Shown in pieces: positions 33,135 through 40,750 of a stretch of DNA of 46,210 nt. Origin of the DNA: Candidatus Eisenbacteria bacterium (GTDB lineage Bacteria; Eisenbacteria; RBG-16-71-46; CAIMUX01; VGJL01). The notes beneath the pieces were generated by a model that ran no database searches, had not been told where the DNA came from, and worked only from the letters and a program-made list of their open reading frames with translations. The position numbers and the translations under genes were made by a program. Location: the NCBI GenBank assembly GCA_016867495.1, contig VGJL01000008.1, positions 1 through 46,210 of the forward strand, given 5' to 3'. The first letter of the stretch is position 1, and every line of letters starts with the position of its first letter.

Positions 33135-33563
33135 ATGGCGAGTCGGCACTTCCGACAGCTCAGCGTCGAGATCGACGGAAACGCGATCCCGAATGTCACC
33201 GACGTCGAGTACGGTTTAGAGGTTCGGCCCAATCAGATCAACATGGGACCGAGCGATGCGCGGCCCCGGCTTGCGCGGATCCGGATAACCCGTATGTCCG
33301 ACGACAGCGTTCTGTTCTGGGACTGGGCATCCAAACCGTTTCGCGGGAACTTCAAGGGGGGGAAGGTGAAGTTCTATTCCCCCGATGAGGAATCGAAGTT
33401 CATCTCGCAACTGGAGTGGTTCGAAGGATTCGTGACGCACTACCGCGAGTCCGTGCCGGATGTGCAGATGAGCCGGGAGACTCCTCAGACCGAGACGATC
33501 GAGATCTCGGCCCAGAAGATCAAGATCAACGACGTCGAGATCGAAGCGGATACCTGGGCGTAG
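33135..33563 (+). CDS. TssD/Hcp-family tube protein 2 (tube or tube-initiator)
   Basis: This 142-residue protein shares the overall strand order of its neighbour: VEIDGNAIPNVTDVEYGLEV at the start, a central VLFWDWASKPF, GGKVKFYSPDEESKFISQLE, then an IEISAQKIKINDVEIEADTW ending. The last phrase is close to the C-terminal strand of Bacteroidetes TssD. Sequence has drifted enough that it is a distinct subfamily and not a recent copy. It lies between the first Hcp and vgrG, where extracellular contractile systems and phage tails encode tube-initiator proteins that adapt the tube to the spike. It could be that adaptor or a second tube subunit. AGGAGG precedes the ATG. Confidence 0.75.
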   Translation: MASRHFRQLSVEIDGNAIPNVTDVEYGLEVRPNQINMGPSDARPRLARIRITRMSDDSVLFWDWASKPFRGNFKGGKVKFYSPDEESKFISQLEWFEGFVTHYRESVPDVQMSRETPQTETIEISAQKIKINDVEIEADTWA

Positions 33564-33580
33564 GCCGCGACCGGCCTGCC

Positions 33581-35596
33581 ATGGCGCAGCAATCCGAGGT
33601 CGTGGTCACCGTCGACGGGAAGTCGGCGGAGGATCTGGGCGTACGCTTCAACGCGATCGAGCTCGACCAGTACCTGAACGAGCAGCATCGCTTCTCGATC
33701 GCCTGCGCGGCGCTCGATGAGAGCGAGATCGGCGTCTACGGCAGCCCGACCCTCGACGCCCTCATCGATCTGATCGGCAAGCCGGTCAAGATCGAGGTCT
33801 TCACGCCGGACAGGAAGAAGCCGCGCCGCCAGCTGTCGTTCACCGGGCTGCTGCTGGATGTGACGAGCCGCAGGGTCACCGCCGGAGGCTACACGGTCAT
33901 TCTGTCCGGCTCCGACCCCACGATGGTGATGGACCGCTTTCCCCGGAAGCGGATCTGGGAAAGCGTCGGGCTCCAGAGCGTGGTCAACGACATCGTCAAG
34001 GCGGACTACGGACTCGACATCACGATCGAGGGGGGCGAGGACGAGGAGCTCCCCATCGTCTTCCAGTACAACGAGTCGGACTTCGACTTCCTGGCCCGTC
34101 TGGCCGAGAGGAGAAAGCTCTTCTTCTTCTACGACGGCGCCTCCCTCTTCTGGACCGAGGCGATCGATTCCTCCAAGGCCTGTCCGACCATCGATCTGAC
34201 GCTGGAATCCTCGCAGGAGGAGAACCTCCTCTCGGTCTTCCAGCTCACCTCCTCCGTGGCGCAGGGGAAGCACAAGCTGCGCACCTACAACGAGGAGCGC
34301 GACGAACCTTATGTGCGCGGGACCGATGAGGTCCAGATCTCGGGCAAGCTCCATCCGTGGCTCGAGGCGGCGCGGAATGCGGCCGGCTCGATCTACCCCA
34401 ATCCGGGGCATGGCTGCCCCGATCCGATGATGCGCAGCCTGGCCGAGATGCGCGGCTATGTCGGGAACCTCTATCTCTCCCACCTCGCGACGCGCGTCTC
34501 GGGAAGCGGGGAAACGGAGAACTGCTCGATCCGCCCGCCGGCGCTCATCAATATCCAGGGTGTGTCGCCCGATCAGAACGGGACCTACCTCGTGACGGAG
34601 GTCCATCACACGATGGACGCCGCCCAGGGCCACTATCGCAACCGGATCGGCTTCCTTCCCTTGAGCGCGGCCTATCCGGCGTGGGTCCGTCCCTGGCCCA
34701 GCGCCGGGACGCTTCTGACCGGAATCGTGGTCGACGCGTACGACCAGCAGAAGCCGGGGATGGTCCGCGTTCGACTGAACGACTGGGTCGATGGCGCGAC
34801 CCAGAAGGGCCAATCGAAGGATGGAGATGTCATCACGCCCTGGATCCGCATCCTCATGCCCTATGGCGGCAAGGGTCACGGGATCGTCTTCGTGCCGGAG
34901 ATCGGCGACGAGGTCCTGATCGGCTTCGAGCGGGGCGATCCCGAGAGGCCGATCGTCCTTGGCAGCCTCTACACGGAGTTCAAGTCGGACGCCTTCGGCA
35001 AGATCAACCCCGACATCCCGAAGAACGAGGGCCGGGTGATCCTCACGAAAGGGGGGCACGTCGTCCGCTTCAGCGACAAGTCGGGATCCGAGACGATCGA
35101 GATCAGCACTCCCGACGCCAAGAGCTCGATCACCATGATCGCCGGCAAGCTGATCGACGTGAAGACGACGGGCGACATCACGATCAGCGCCGACGGCAAC
35201 ATCACGATGACCGCCCAGAAGAAGGTCACGATCGAGGCGATCAAGGGGATCGAGATGCAGGGGCATCCCGAGATCAAGGGAGCGGCCGACGCAATCGCGC
35301 TCGAGAGCAAGACCTACAAGTCGACCCAGTCGGAGAAGGTCGAGATCACCTGCAACAAGGCGATCGAGGTGACGGGCGGCGAGTCGGTCAAGATCGAGGG
35401 AACCAAGAAGCTGGAGGTGGGAGCGAATCAAGGCACCGCCTCGGCGAGCGCGATGCAGGGCGTCTCCGTGGGATCGCAGACGGCCGACGTGACCGTCAGC
35501 GGGATGACGGAGGCGAAGCTCACCTCGGGCGCCTCCGTGGTGAAGGCAAGCCCGGCGGGCGTCGATGTCATGGGCCCGATCGTGAAGATCAACTGA
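33581..35596 (+). CDS. tssI: VgrG/TssI spike protein
   Basis: This 671-residue protein has N-terminal gp27-like domains (about 1-370), including the FQYNESDFDFLARLAERRKL motif with YDGASLFW, and a gp5-type OB fold (about 385-470: GIVVDAYDQQKPGMVRVRL, then GKGHGIVFVPEIGDEVLIGF and ERPIVLGSLY). A C-terminal beta-helix needle of repeated strands follows (DVKTTGDITISADGNITMTA, KVTIEAIKGIEMQ). It ends at the needle without an extra toxin domain. VgrG trimers form the puncturing spike. The ATG at 33581 lies 17 bp after the Hcp2 stop; the frame extends upstream inside that gene, but the ATG gives the usual start. No PAAR gene follows. Confidence 0.94.
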   Translation: MAQQSEVVVTVDGKSAEDLGVRFNAIELDQYLNEQHRFSIACAALDESEIGVYGSPTLDALIDLIGKPVKIEVFTPDRKKPRRQLSFTGLLLDVTSRRVTAGGYTVILSGSDPTMVMDRFPRKRIWESVGLQSVVNDIVKADYGLDITIEGGEDEELPIVFQYNESDFDFLARLAERRKLFFFYDGASLFWTEAIDSSKACPTIDLTLESSQEENLLSVFQLTSSVAQGKHKLRTYNEERDEPYVRGTDEVQISGKLHPWLEAARNAAGSIYPNPGHGCPDPMMRSLAEMRGYVGNLYLSHLATRVSGSGETENCSIRPPALINIQGVSPDQNGTYLVTEVHHTMDAAQGHYRNRIGFLPLSAAYPAWVRPWPSAGTLLTGIVVDAYDQQKPGMVRVRLNDWVDGATQKGQSKDGDVITPWIRILMPYGGKGHGIVFVPEIGDEVLIGFERGDPERPIVLGSLYTEFKSDAFGKINPDIPKNEGRVILTKGGHVVRFSDKSGSETIEISTPDAKSSITMIAGKLIDVKTTGDITISADGNITMTAQKKVTIEAIKGIEMQGHPEIKGAADAIALESKTYKSTQSEKVEITCNKAIEVTGGESVKIEGTKKLEVGANQGTASASAMQGVSVGSQTADVTVSGMTEAKLTSGASVVKASPAGVDVMGPIVKIN

Positions 35597-35645
35597 GGCA
35601 TGCGCGGCCGACGCGTCGAGCCGCCCGGAGCTGCGGGGACGATGG

Positions 35646-36605
35646 ATGGACGAGAAACTCATTGAGGCCGCGCGCAAGGCGTTCTCGACGACTGCGCCGA
35701 GCATCCGGCTCGGCGCTCCCGTATCCGGGGGTGCTGCCTACCCGGAGCCTCTCGTTTGCCTCCCGATTTCGATGATGAACCGCCACGGCGTGATCGCCGG
35801 GGCGACCGGCACGGGCAAGACGCGAACGCTTCAGCTGGTCGCCGAGCAGCTCTCCGCCTCGGGCGTCCCGGTCTTCCTGGCGGACATGAAGGGCGATCTC
35901 TCGGGTCTGGGCGTCGCAGGGAAGACGGGCGAGCGGGTCGAGAAGCGCGCGCAGGAGACGGGTTACTCCTGGCGGTCGAGCGAGTTCCCCATCGAGTTCC
36001 TGAGCCTGACCGGAGCCAAGGGGGCCCATCTTCGCGCGACCGTCTCCTCCTTCGGCCCCTTGCTCCTCGCCAAGGTGCTGGACCTCAACGAGACGCAGAC
36101 GGGCGCGCTCACGCTCGTCTTCAAGTACTGCGACGATCGGAAGCTCCCGCTCCTCGACCTCGCCGATCTGCGAACGGTCCTCCAGTATCTGACCGGCGAC
36201 GGGGCGGGCGAGCTCAAGGACTTCGGCGGGATCGCCAAGGCGACCGCAGGGGTCCTGCTGCGCAAGATGGTCGAGCTGGAGCACCAGGGGGCGTTGGCCT
36301 TCTTCGGAGAGCCGGAGTTCGATCTCGACGACCTCTTCGTCGTCGACGGTCAAGGACGGGGGATGATCAGCGCGCTCGATCGCGAGAGCGCGCGCGAGAT
36401 CCTCGAGGCGAGGCTGGCTCCCGCGGGCGCTGGCGGGGAGCCGGCGGCCGGCGGGGAGAAGAGAGGCGCCGAAAGGAAGGGGAAGGGGCCTCTGGAGGAT
36501 GTCCTCAGGTCGCCCCTCACGAGGACCGTCACCCGCGAGGTCGCTCGCGGACTTCTGGGGGCGTTGCTCGGAACTCCGCCTCGCCGGCGCAGGACGATCC
36601 CCTGA
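35646..36605 (+). CDS. HerA/DUF853-like ATPase with internal deletion of the catalytic half
   Basis: This 319-residue protein starts MDEKLIEAARKAF, has Walker A AGATGTGKT (about residues 51-59) and runs in normal DUF853 order to FDLDDLFVVDGQGRGMIS (to ~240). It then joins at once to LDRESAREILEARL and a C-terminal TREVARGLLGALLG, which are the last part of the family. DUF853 proteins are ~500 residues. The missing ~190 include the Walker B segment (FFFDEAHLLF in relatives) and the following sensor region, so ATP hydrolysis is unlikely. The frame is intact across the junction, so a shortened protein may be made. Full-length relatives resemble HerA helicases. It ends sharing one base with the PDZ-TssE start (TGATG). 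Confidence 0.7.
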   Translation: MDEKLIEAARKAFSTTAPSIRLGAPVSGGAAYPEPLVCLPISMMNRHGVIAGATGTGKTRTLQLVAEQLSASGVPVFLADMKGDLSGLGVAGKTGERVEKRAQETGYSWRSSEFPIEFLSLTGAKGAHLRATVSSFGPLLLAKVLDLNETQTGALTLVFKYCDDRKLPLLDLADLRTVLQYLTGDGAGELKDFGGIAKATAGVLLRKMVELEHQGALAFFGEPEFDLDDLFVVDGQGRGMISALDRESAREILEARLAPAGAGGEPAAGGEKRGAERKGKGPLEDVLRSPLTRTVTREVARGLLGALLGTPPRRRRTIP

Positions 36606-37456
36606 TGAGCTCCGAGCGGACGCTGCCCCCCATCCGGCTGCCGTTTAACGTCCAGGGAGGCGAGGCCGCTCCCGCGAGGGGACCGGAGCAGCCGAGCTGG
36701 GGAAAGCGGCTGGGCGTCTGGTGGGACGACGCGCCGGAAGGCCGGGGCGTCGTCGTGACGGGCGTGGTGAGAGGTCGTGGCGCGCAGGGCGAACACCTCG
36801 AGGTGGGCGATCGGATCGTCGCGGCGGACGGGAAGCCGATCGCGAGCCTCGGAGATCTGACCAGCTTGCTGGAGCGGATCCGCGCGGGAGAGGTCCTCTT
36901 CACGATCCGCAGGGCGGGCGGGCCGGAACGTGTGGTGACGATAAGTCTGCGCCCTCCCGCGGAGGAGCAAGGGAAGGAGACGCCTTCCGGGGGGATCCGC
37001 GCTTCAGGCTCGTCCGTCGCGGGGGCGAGGGTGCCCGGGGTTCCGATCGAGGACTCGATCGGCCGCTATGTCGAGTTGATCCTGAGCACGCCGCTCCAGA
37101 GCGATGTCTTGTCGGGCGAGATCGCCGCCGATCCTGACTTCGGATGCCAGGGGGCGGGGCTGGACTTCGCCCAAGCCACCGTGCCGCACAGCGTGCTGCG
37201 GTCGGCGATCCTGGCCAGCGAGAAGCGTTTGCTCGAGGTCGAAATCGACTCGATCGAGATCGCCGATCCCGCCCGGCGAGGCGGCAAGAGGAAGGTGGGA
37301 ATCGCCGTGCGGGGCAAGATCGCGGCGACAGGGCAGCCGGTCCGATTCGAATACAAGCTGGACGACCTCTCCGCGGCCCGAGCGCGCTCGACGCGGTTCG
37401 CCAGGGCCGGATTCGAAGAGGGCGCGGCGGAGGGAGAGGATGAAGGCGGGAACTGA
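36605..37456 (+). CDS. tssE: PDZ-TssE (gp25-like) baseplate fusion
   Basis: This 283-residue protein has a PDZ-like domain at about residues 45-120 (GVVVTGVVRGRGAQGEHLEV, GDRIVAADGKPIASLGDL, RAGGPERVVTISLR). A Gly/Ser linker leads to a gp25/TssE-type domain at about 145-265: IGRYVELILSTPLQSDVL, ADPDFGCQG and LRSAILASEKRLLEVEIDSI. The PDFG motif after a first helix and the EKRL-like helix mark the gp25/TssE fold, which joins the sheath to the baseplate. A PDZ domain on TssE is not something I know from described systems. The start shares a base with the preceding stop, and the end overlaps tssF-like by 17 bases. Confidence 0.75.
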   Translation: MSSERTLPPIRLPFNVQGGEAAPARGPEQPSWGKRLGVWWDDAPEGRGVVVTGVVRGRGAQGEHLEVGDRIVAADGKPIASLGDLTSLLERIRAGEVLFTIRRAGGPERVVTISLRPPAEEQGKETPSGGIRASGSSVAGARVPGVPIEDSIGRYVELILSTPLQSDVLSGEIAADPDFGCQGAGLDFAQATVPHSVLRSAILASEKRLLEVEIDSIEIADPARRGGKRKVGIAVRGKIAATGQPVRFEYKLDDLSAARARSTRFARAGFEEGAAEGEDEGGN

Positions 37457-39164
37457 GGGACCACATCGAGAGCAAGATCCGGCCCGCACGCCCGAGGCGA
37501 TCCTCGAGCGGCTCCTGCGAGAGGCAAGCGAGACGATCCCGGGACTCTCGCCCGATCCGAAGCAGGCGGATCCGGTCGTCGTCATGCTTCTCAAGGCATT
37601 TGCCCGCGAGTACGCGGAGGTCTACCGGGATCTGGACGACACCGTGGGGCTCGCCTACAGGGCGCTCGTCGAGCGCTTGATCCAGTTCCCCAGAGGCCCG
37701 AGCCCCGCGACGACAGTCCTTGAGATCGAATCGAAAGATCCTTCCTTCGCGGTTTCCGCGGGATTCGAGATTCTCTGCGAGCGCCCGGTCGCCGATCGCG
37801 AGGGACGCAACCACCAGGTCCACTTCACCCCGATCGCGGAGACGAAGCTCTCTCCCTTCGAAGTCTCCCACTTCTGCTTTATCGACGCGGCGGGGGAGGG
37901 ACGCTGCTGGCCCGCTCGAGAGGGAAAGGCGTCCAGGGGACTCGGAGGCGCGGGGAAGAGCTTCCGGGCGCCGCCCCCGGCGAACCCGGCCCTGTTGATC
38001 GCCATCGATTCGGGCGGAGGCGCTGCCGGCGATCCTTGCGTCCTCTTCCTCCATGGTCCGGAGCCGGCGGTGCGGTCCTGTCTCTGGGGCCGATGGTCTC
38101 TCGCGGGTGAGGGTCTGCCGCTCATCGCCCTGGGGAACGACCTGGGCGGCTTCCTGATCCCCGCGCTTCGGGACGATCGGCGGGTTCCTGAGCCGGATCT
38201 CTTCTCTTTCCGCAGCAGCGTGAAGGGGATCGCGAGCCCCTACGCCCCCTGCTTCGTGCCGCTCGATGCCGGCCTGCTCCTCGAGAAGGCGGTGCCGGCG
38301 CCGGCCGCCGGCGGATCGCAGCTCGCGGGCCTGCTCGCGCCCGCGCGCGGCCGGCGCGCGTGGGTGCGGATCGACATGGAGCCGCAGGCCGCGGTCTCCC
38401 AGCTCGATGGGCTCAAGATATCGACCCGATCGGTTCTCGCCGCAAACCGCGAGACGCGCACTTCCGGCGCGCTCGATCTGGACAACAGCCCAGTGCAACT
38501 CATCCCCTTTCCGGAGGGGGTGACGCACGAGAATCTCCTCTCGATCGACGATGTGATCGATCTCCGGACCGGCCACCGCTACGAGCTCGATTCGCCCGAC
38601 CGCGAGCCCGGTCCCCGGTCCTACCGACTGACCCACGCCGCCGATGCGCGGGACGCGCGCCTGGCGCTCGAGGTCAGGACCAGCGCTCCGCCGGAGCCGG
38701 GTGCGCGGATCGAGGCGCGCTACAGCCTCTGCCTCGGATCGGTGGCCAACGGGCTCGCTCCGGGGAGCGTCCGCGTCATCCTCTCTCCGAAGGACTTCCC
38801 GGGAGTGGTGTCGGCCTCCAATCTGGTCCCCACGATCGGAGGGGGACCTGCGCCAAGCCTGACGGACGCGGATCTCGCCTTCCGCTGCGTCCTGCGCACG
38901 CGGGGGCGCGCGGTCTCGCGGGCCGATCTCGAGGATCTCGCCTACTCGTTCGACCCCGCGCGCATCGCCGCCGTCCGCGTCGGCAGGGGAGTGATGCTGG
39001 GGAAGCGTGGGCCTCGGATCTGCGCAGATGTCGCCGTGGCGCCGCGCCCCGGCGCCTTCTTCTCGGACTTGGAGCGAGAAGTCTTCCGCGACCGGCTCGC
39101 CCGCCACTTGGACGCGCGGGCTCCTCTCGGGATGGCTGTGAGAGTCGAGGTGTCTTCCGAGTGA
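37440..39164 (+). CDS. tssF: TssF-like baseplate subunit
   Basis: This 574-residue protein starts at an ATG inside the end of the TssE gene, preceded by GGGAGAGG. The N-terminal region includes DPVVVMLLKAFAREYAEVYRDL and YRALVERLIQFPRGPSPATT, matching the opening of TssF (VasA) where DPDVERLLE-FA-L and PAMA-like phrases occur. The middle and C-terminal domains are beta-rich with LTDADLAFRCVLRTRGRAVSR and DLEDLAYSF; that part is shaped like a J/gp6 baseplate wedge. Overall identity to TssF must be low. Position between TssE and a TssG-like gene is the standard tssEFG order and supports the call. GTGA overlap with the next gene. Confidence 0.7.
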   Translation: MKAGTEGPHREQDPARTPEAILERLLREASETIPGLSPDPKQADPVVVMLLKAFAREYAEVYRDLDDTVGLAYRALVERLIQFPRGPSPATTVLEIESKDPSFAVSAGFEILCERPVADREGRNHQVHFTPIAETKLSPFEVSHFCFIDAAGEGRCWPAREGKASRGLGGAGKSFRAPPPANPALLIAIDSGGGAAGDPCVLFLHGPEPAVRSCLWGRWSLAGEGLPLIALGNDLGGFLIPALRDDRRVPEPDLFSFRSSVKGIASPYAPCFVPLDAGLLLEKAVPAPAAGGSQLAGLLAPARGRRAWVRIDMEPQAAVSQLDGLKISTRSVLAANRETRTSGALDLDNSPVQLIPFPEGVTHENLLSIDDVIDLRTGHRYELDSPDREPGPRSYRLTHAADARDARLALEVRTSAPPEPGARIEARYSLCLGSVANGLAPGSVRVILSPKDFPGVVSASNLVPTIGGGPAPSLTDADLAFRCVLRTRGRAVSRADLEDLAYSFDPARIAAVRVGRGVMLGKRGPRICADVAVAPRPGAFFSDLEREVFRDRLARHLDARAPLGMAVRVEVSSE

Positions 39165-40264
39165 ACCGTCGCTTCAAGATGCCGGACTTCCTTCTGGGCG
39201 GGCAGGCGCCGCCCGTCTCCGGCGTTCTTGCATCCCTGATCGAGCTCGGGGCCGATCCCGAGCTTATCGAGATCCTTCCCGTCGGCATCTTTCGCGCCTA
39301 TCGGGGGCATCTCGTCGATGTGCTTCCCCCGCCCGGCGGCGACGTGGAACCGGAGCAGAGGATACGAGTCTATGTCGCCGAGCGAGGAGTCGGCGACCGT
39401 CTCCCGGAGGGATTCCTGAGCCCGCTCCGCGCGGAGCTGATCCCCGATGCCCTCTTCGATGCGATCGCGCACAAGAGGATCTGGAGGGGAGGGCGGGCGG
39501 CGGATGGGGGCGAGGCCCCTGATCCGGAGGAGGCCTATCAAAGAGGGCTCGACGGCGGCCGGATGCTCCTGCGGATCGTGGATCGCGCCCTCCGCGCGAT
39601 CCGCCGCGATCTCACGCTCCTTCCCCAGAGACTCTCGGCGGCGGTCGATGACCCGGCGATCTCGCGCTGGCTCCTCGGGAGATTCGGGCTGGAGCGGATT
39701 CCCCTTCCTTCCCATCGGGCGCGCTTCCTGTCGCAGCACCTTCCCGGATTCGCGGAGGCCGTCGGCCGCCGCGACGAGGCCGAGGCGCTGGCGCAGCGGC
39801 TGATCGGCATCCCTGTCTCGATATCCGATGAGGGGCCGCGGCGGCGCGTTGCGCTGCCCGATGCGATCAGAGCGCGCACGGGACGCTCGCGCGTCGGGGT
39901 CGACGCATGCCTCGGGGCGGAGATGATCCCGCCGGGGACCGCGATCGTCGCAAGGATCGGTCCGCTCCCCACGCGCGAGATCGAGGCGATCCTGAGCGAT
40001 CCCGATCGCGGCGACCGGATCCGCGCGGTCGTCGAGATGCTCATCCCGGCGGATGCGGACCTGGAGATCCAGTTCGTTCCGCCCGAGGGGGAAAGGGCGC
40101 TTGTCCTGGGCGGCCTGGCGGGCGGCCTCCTCGGGCGGAACAGCCGGATCGAGGACGGAGCTCTGGGGCCGAGGAGCGATGCGCGCGGCGCGGAGCGGCC
40201 GGCGACGAGACCGAGGAAGGGGCCGCAGGAGTCCTCCGGAGGCAGGATCAGGATCGTCGAGTGA
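39161..40264 (+). CDS. tssG: TssG-like baseplate subunit
   Basis: This 367-residue protein starts at GTG, overlapping the tssF stop by four bases. An ATG 18 bases later (39179) is an alternative start. The N-terminus has short helices; the centre holds LPQRLSAAVDDPAISRWLLG and FLSQHLPGFAEAVG. The C-terminal third shows the TssG order: VGVDACLGAEMIPPGTAIVA, ARIGPLPTREIEAILSD, then VVEMLIPADADLEIQFVPPE and VLGGLAGGLLG. In TssG that region has a -LG-, -LGPL-, -LV---L-, -LG---LG pattern. The assignment combines this pattern with gene order. It is the last gene of the rightward block. Confidence 0.68.
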   Translation: MNRRFKMPDFLLGGQAPPVSGVLASLIELGADPELIEILPVGIFRAYRGHLVDVLPPPGGDVEPEQRIRVYVAERGVGDRLPEGFLSPLRAELIPDALFDAIAHKRIWRGGRAADGGEAPDPEEAYQRGLDGGRMLLRIVDRALRAIRRDLTLLPQRLSAAVDDPAISRWLLGRFGLERIPLPSHRARFLSQHLPGFAEAVGRRDEAEALAQRLIGIPVSISDEGPRRRVALPDAIRARTGRSRVGVDACLGAEMIPPGTAIVARIGPLPTREIEAILSDPDRGDRIRAVVEMLIPADADLEIQFVPPEGERALVLGGLAGGLLGRNSRIEDGALGPRSDARGAERPATRPRKGPQESSGGRIRIVE

Positions 40265-40310
40265 AGCGGAAGCGGCGCGTCTGCCCGATCGCCCGGCGGC
40301 AACGCCCCGC

Positions 40311-40718
40311 CTAGGGGGAGTCGACTGTCCTCGATGCCTCGATCGCCTCGTGGATCTGGAGCCGGATCCTGTTGGCCTTCTTCTTCTCGAGACCTCGGCA
40401 GATGATCGAGTGCGCTCCCCCCGAGGTCTCGATGAACAGATCCGAGAAGAAGACCCCCTCCTTGACGCGGACCAGAGCGATCTGCTCGACCGCGATGGCC
40501 TCTTCCACATGGCCGACGATTCGCGGCTTGTAGTGCACGACGCGCCTGGGGTAGAGCGCGAGCTGCGAGGGGAAGAGCGCGTTCCCGGCGGTCAAGCGCG
40601 AGGAGGAGAGGACGGGAACCTCGCTCGTGAACGGGCGATTCGCCCGCCACAGGAGAGCGCCCAAGGCGATGAGGCAGAGAACGGCGATCAGCACGAGGGT
40701 CCGCACGAGCTTGGCCAT
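40311..40718 (-). CDS. Small membrane-anchored protein of unknown function
   Basis: This 135-residue protein has one N-terminal hydrophobic helix (about 5-25) and an otherwise soluble, beta-strand-rich domain with a pattern suggestive of a PH-like or bPH module (VVHYKPRIVGHVEEAIAVEQ, FFSDLFIETSGGAHSIICRG). I cannot name a family. It lies 46 bp from the tssG stop in the opposite direction and follows the Ser/Thr kinase gene with a 32-bp gap, so it is probably co-transcribed with the kinase. Confidence 0.55.
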   Translation of the reverse strand: MAKLVRTLVLIAVLCLIALGALLWRANRPFTSEVPVLSSSRLTAGNALFPSQLALYPRRVVHYKPRIVGHVEEAIAVEQIALVRVKEGVFFSDLFIETSGGAHSIICRGLEKKKANRIRLQIHEAIEASRTVDSP

Positions 40719-40750
40719 GGGCTTCCAGGTTCCTCCCTGATTCCAGCCGG

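Noticed and set aside
33581-35596. VgrG as an evolved toxin-bearing spike.
   Set aside because: The C-terminus is only beta-helix needle strands and ends GVDVMGPIVKIN; no extra catalytic domain is present.
33485-35704. A ~739-codon minus-strand frame opposite vgrG.
   Set aside because: VgrG motifs on the plus strand are unambiguous; the antisense product lacks any recognisable domain and is a GC artefact.
36900-39107. A ~735-codon minus-strand frame opposite tssE/tssF.
   Set aside because: The plus-strand genes have overlapping starts and stops in operon style and match baseplate patterns; the antisense translation is low-complexity Arg/Ala/Ser sequence.
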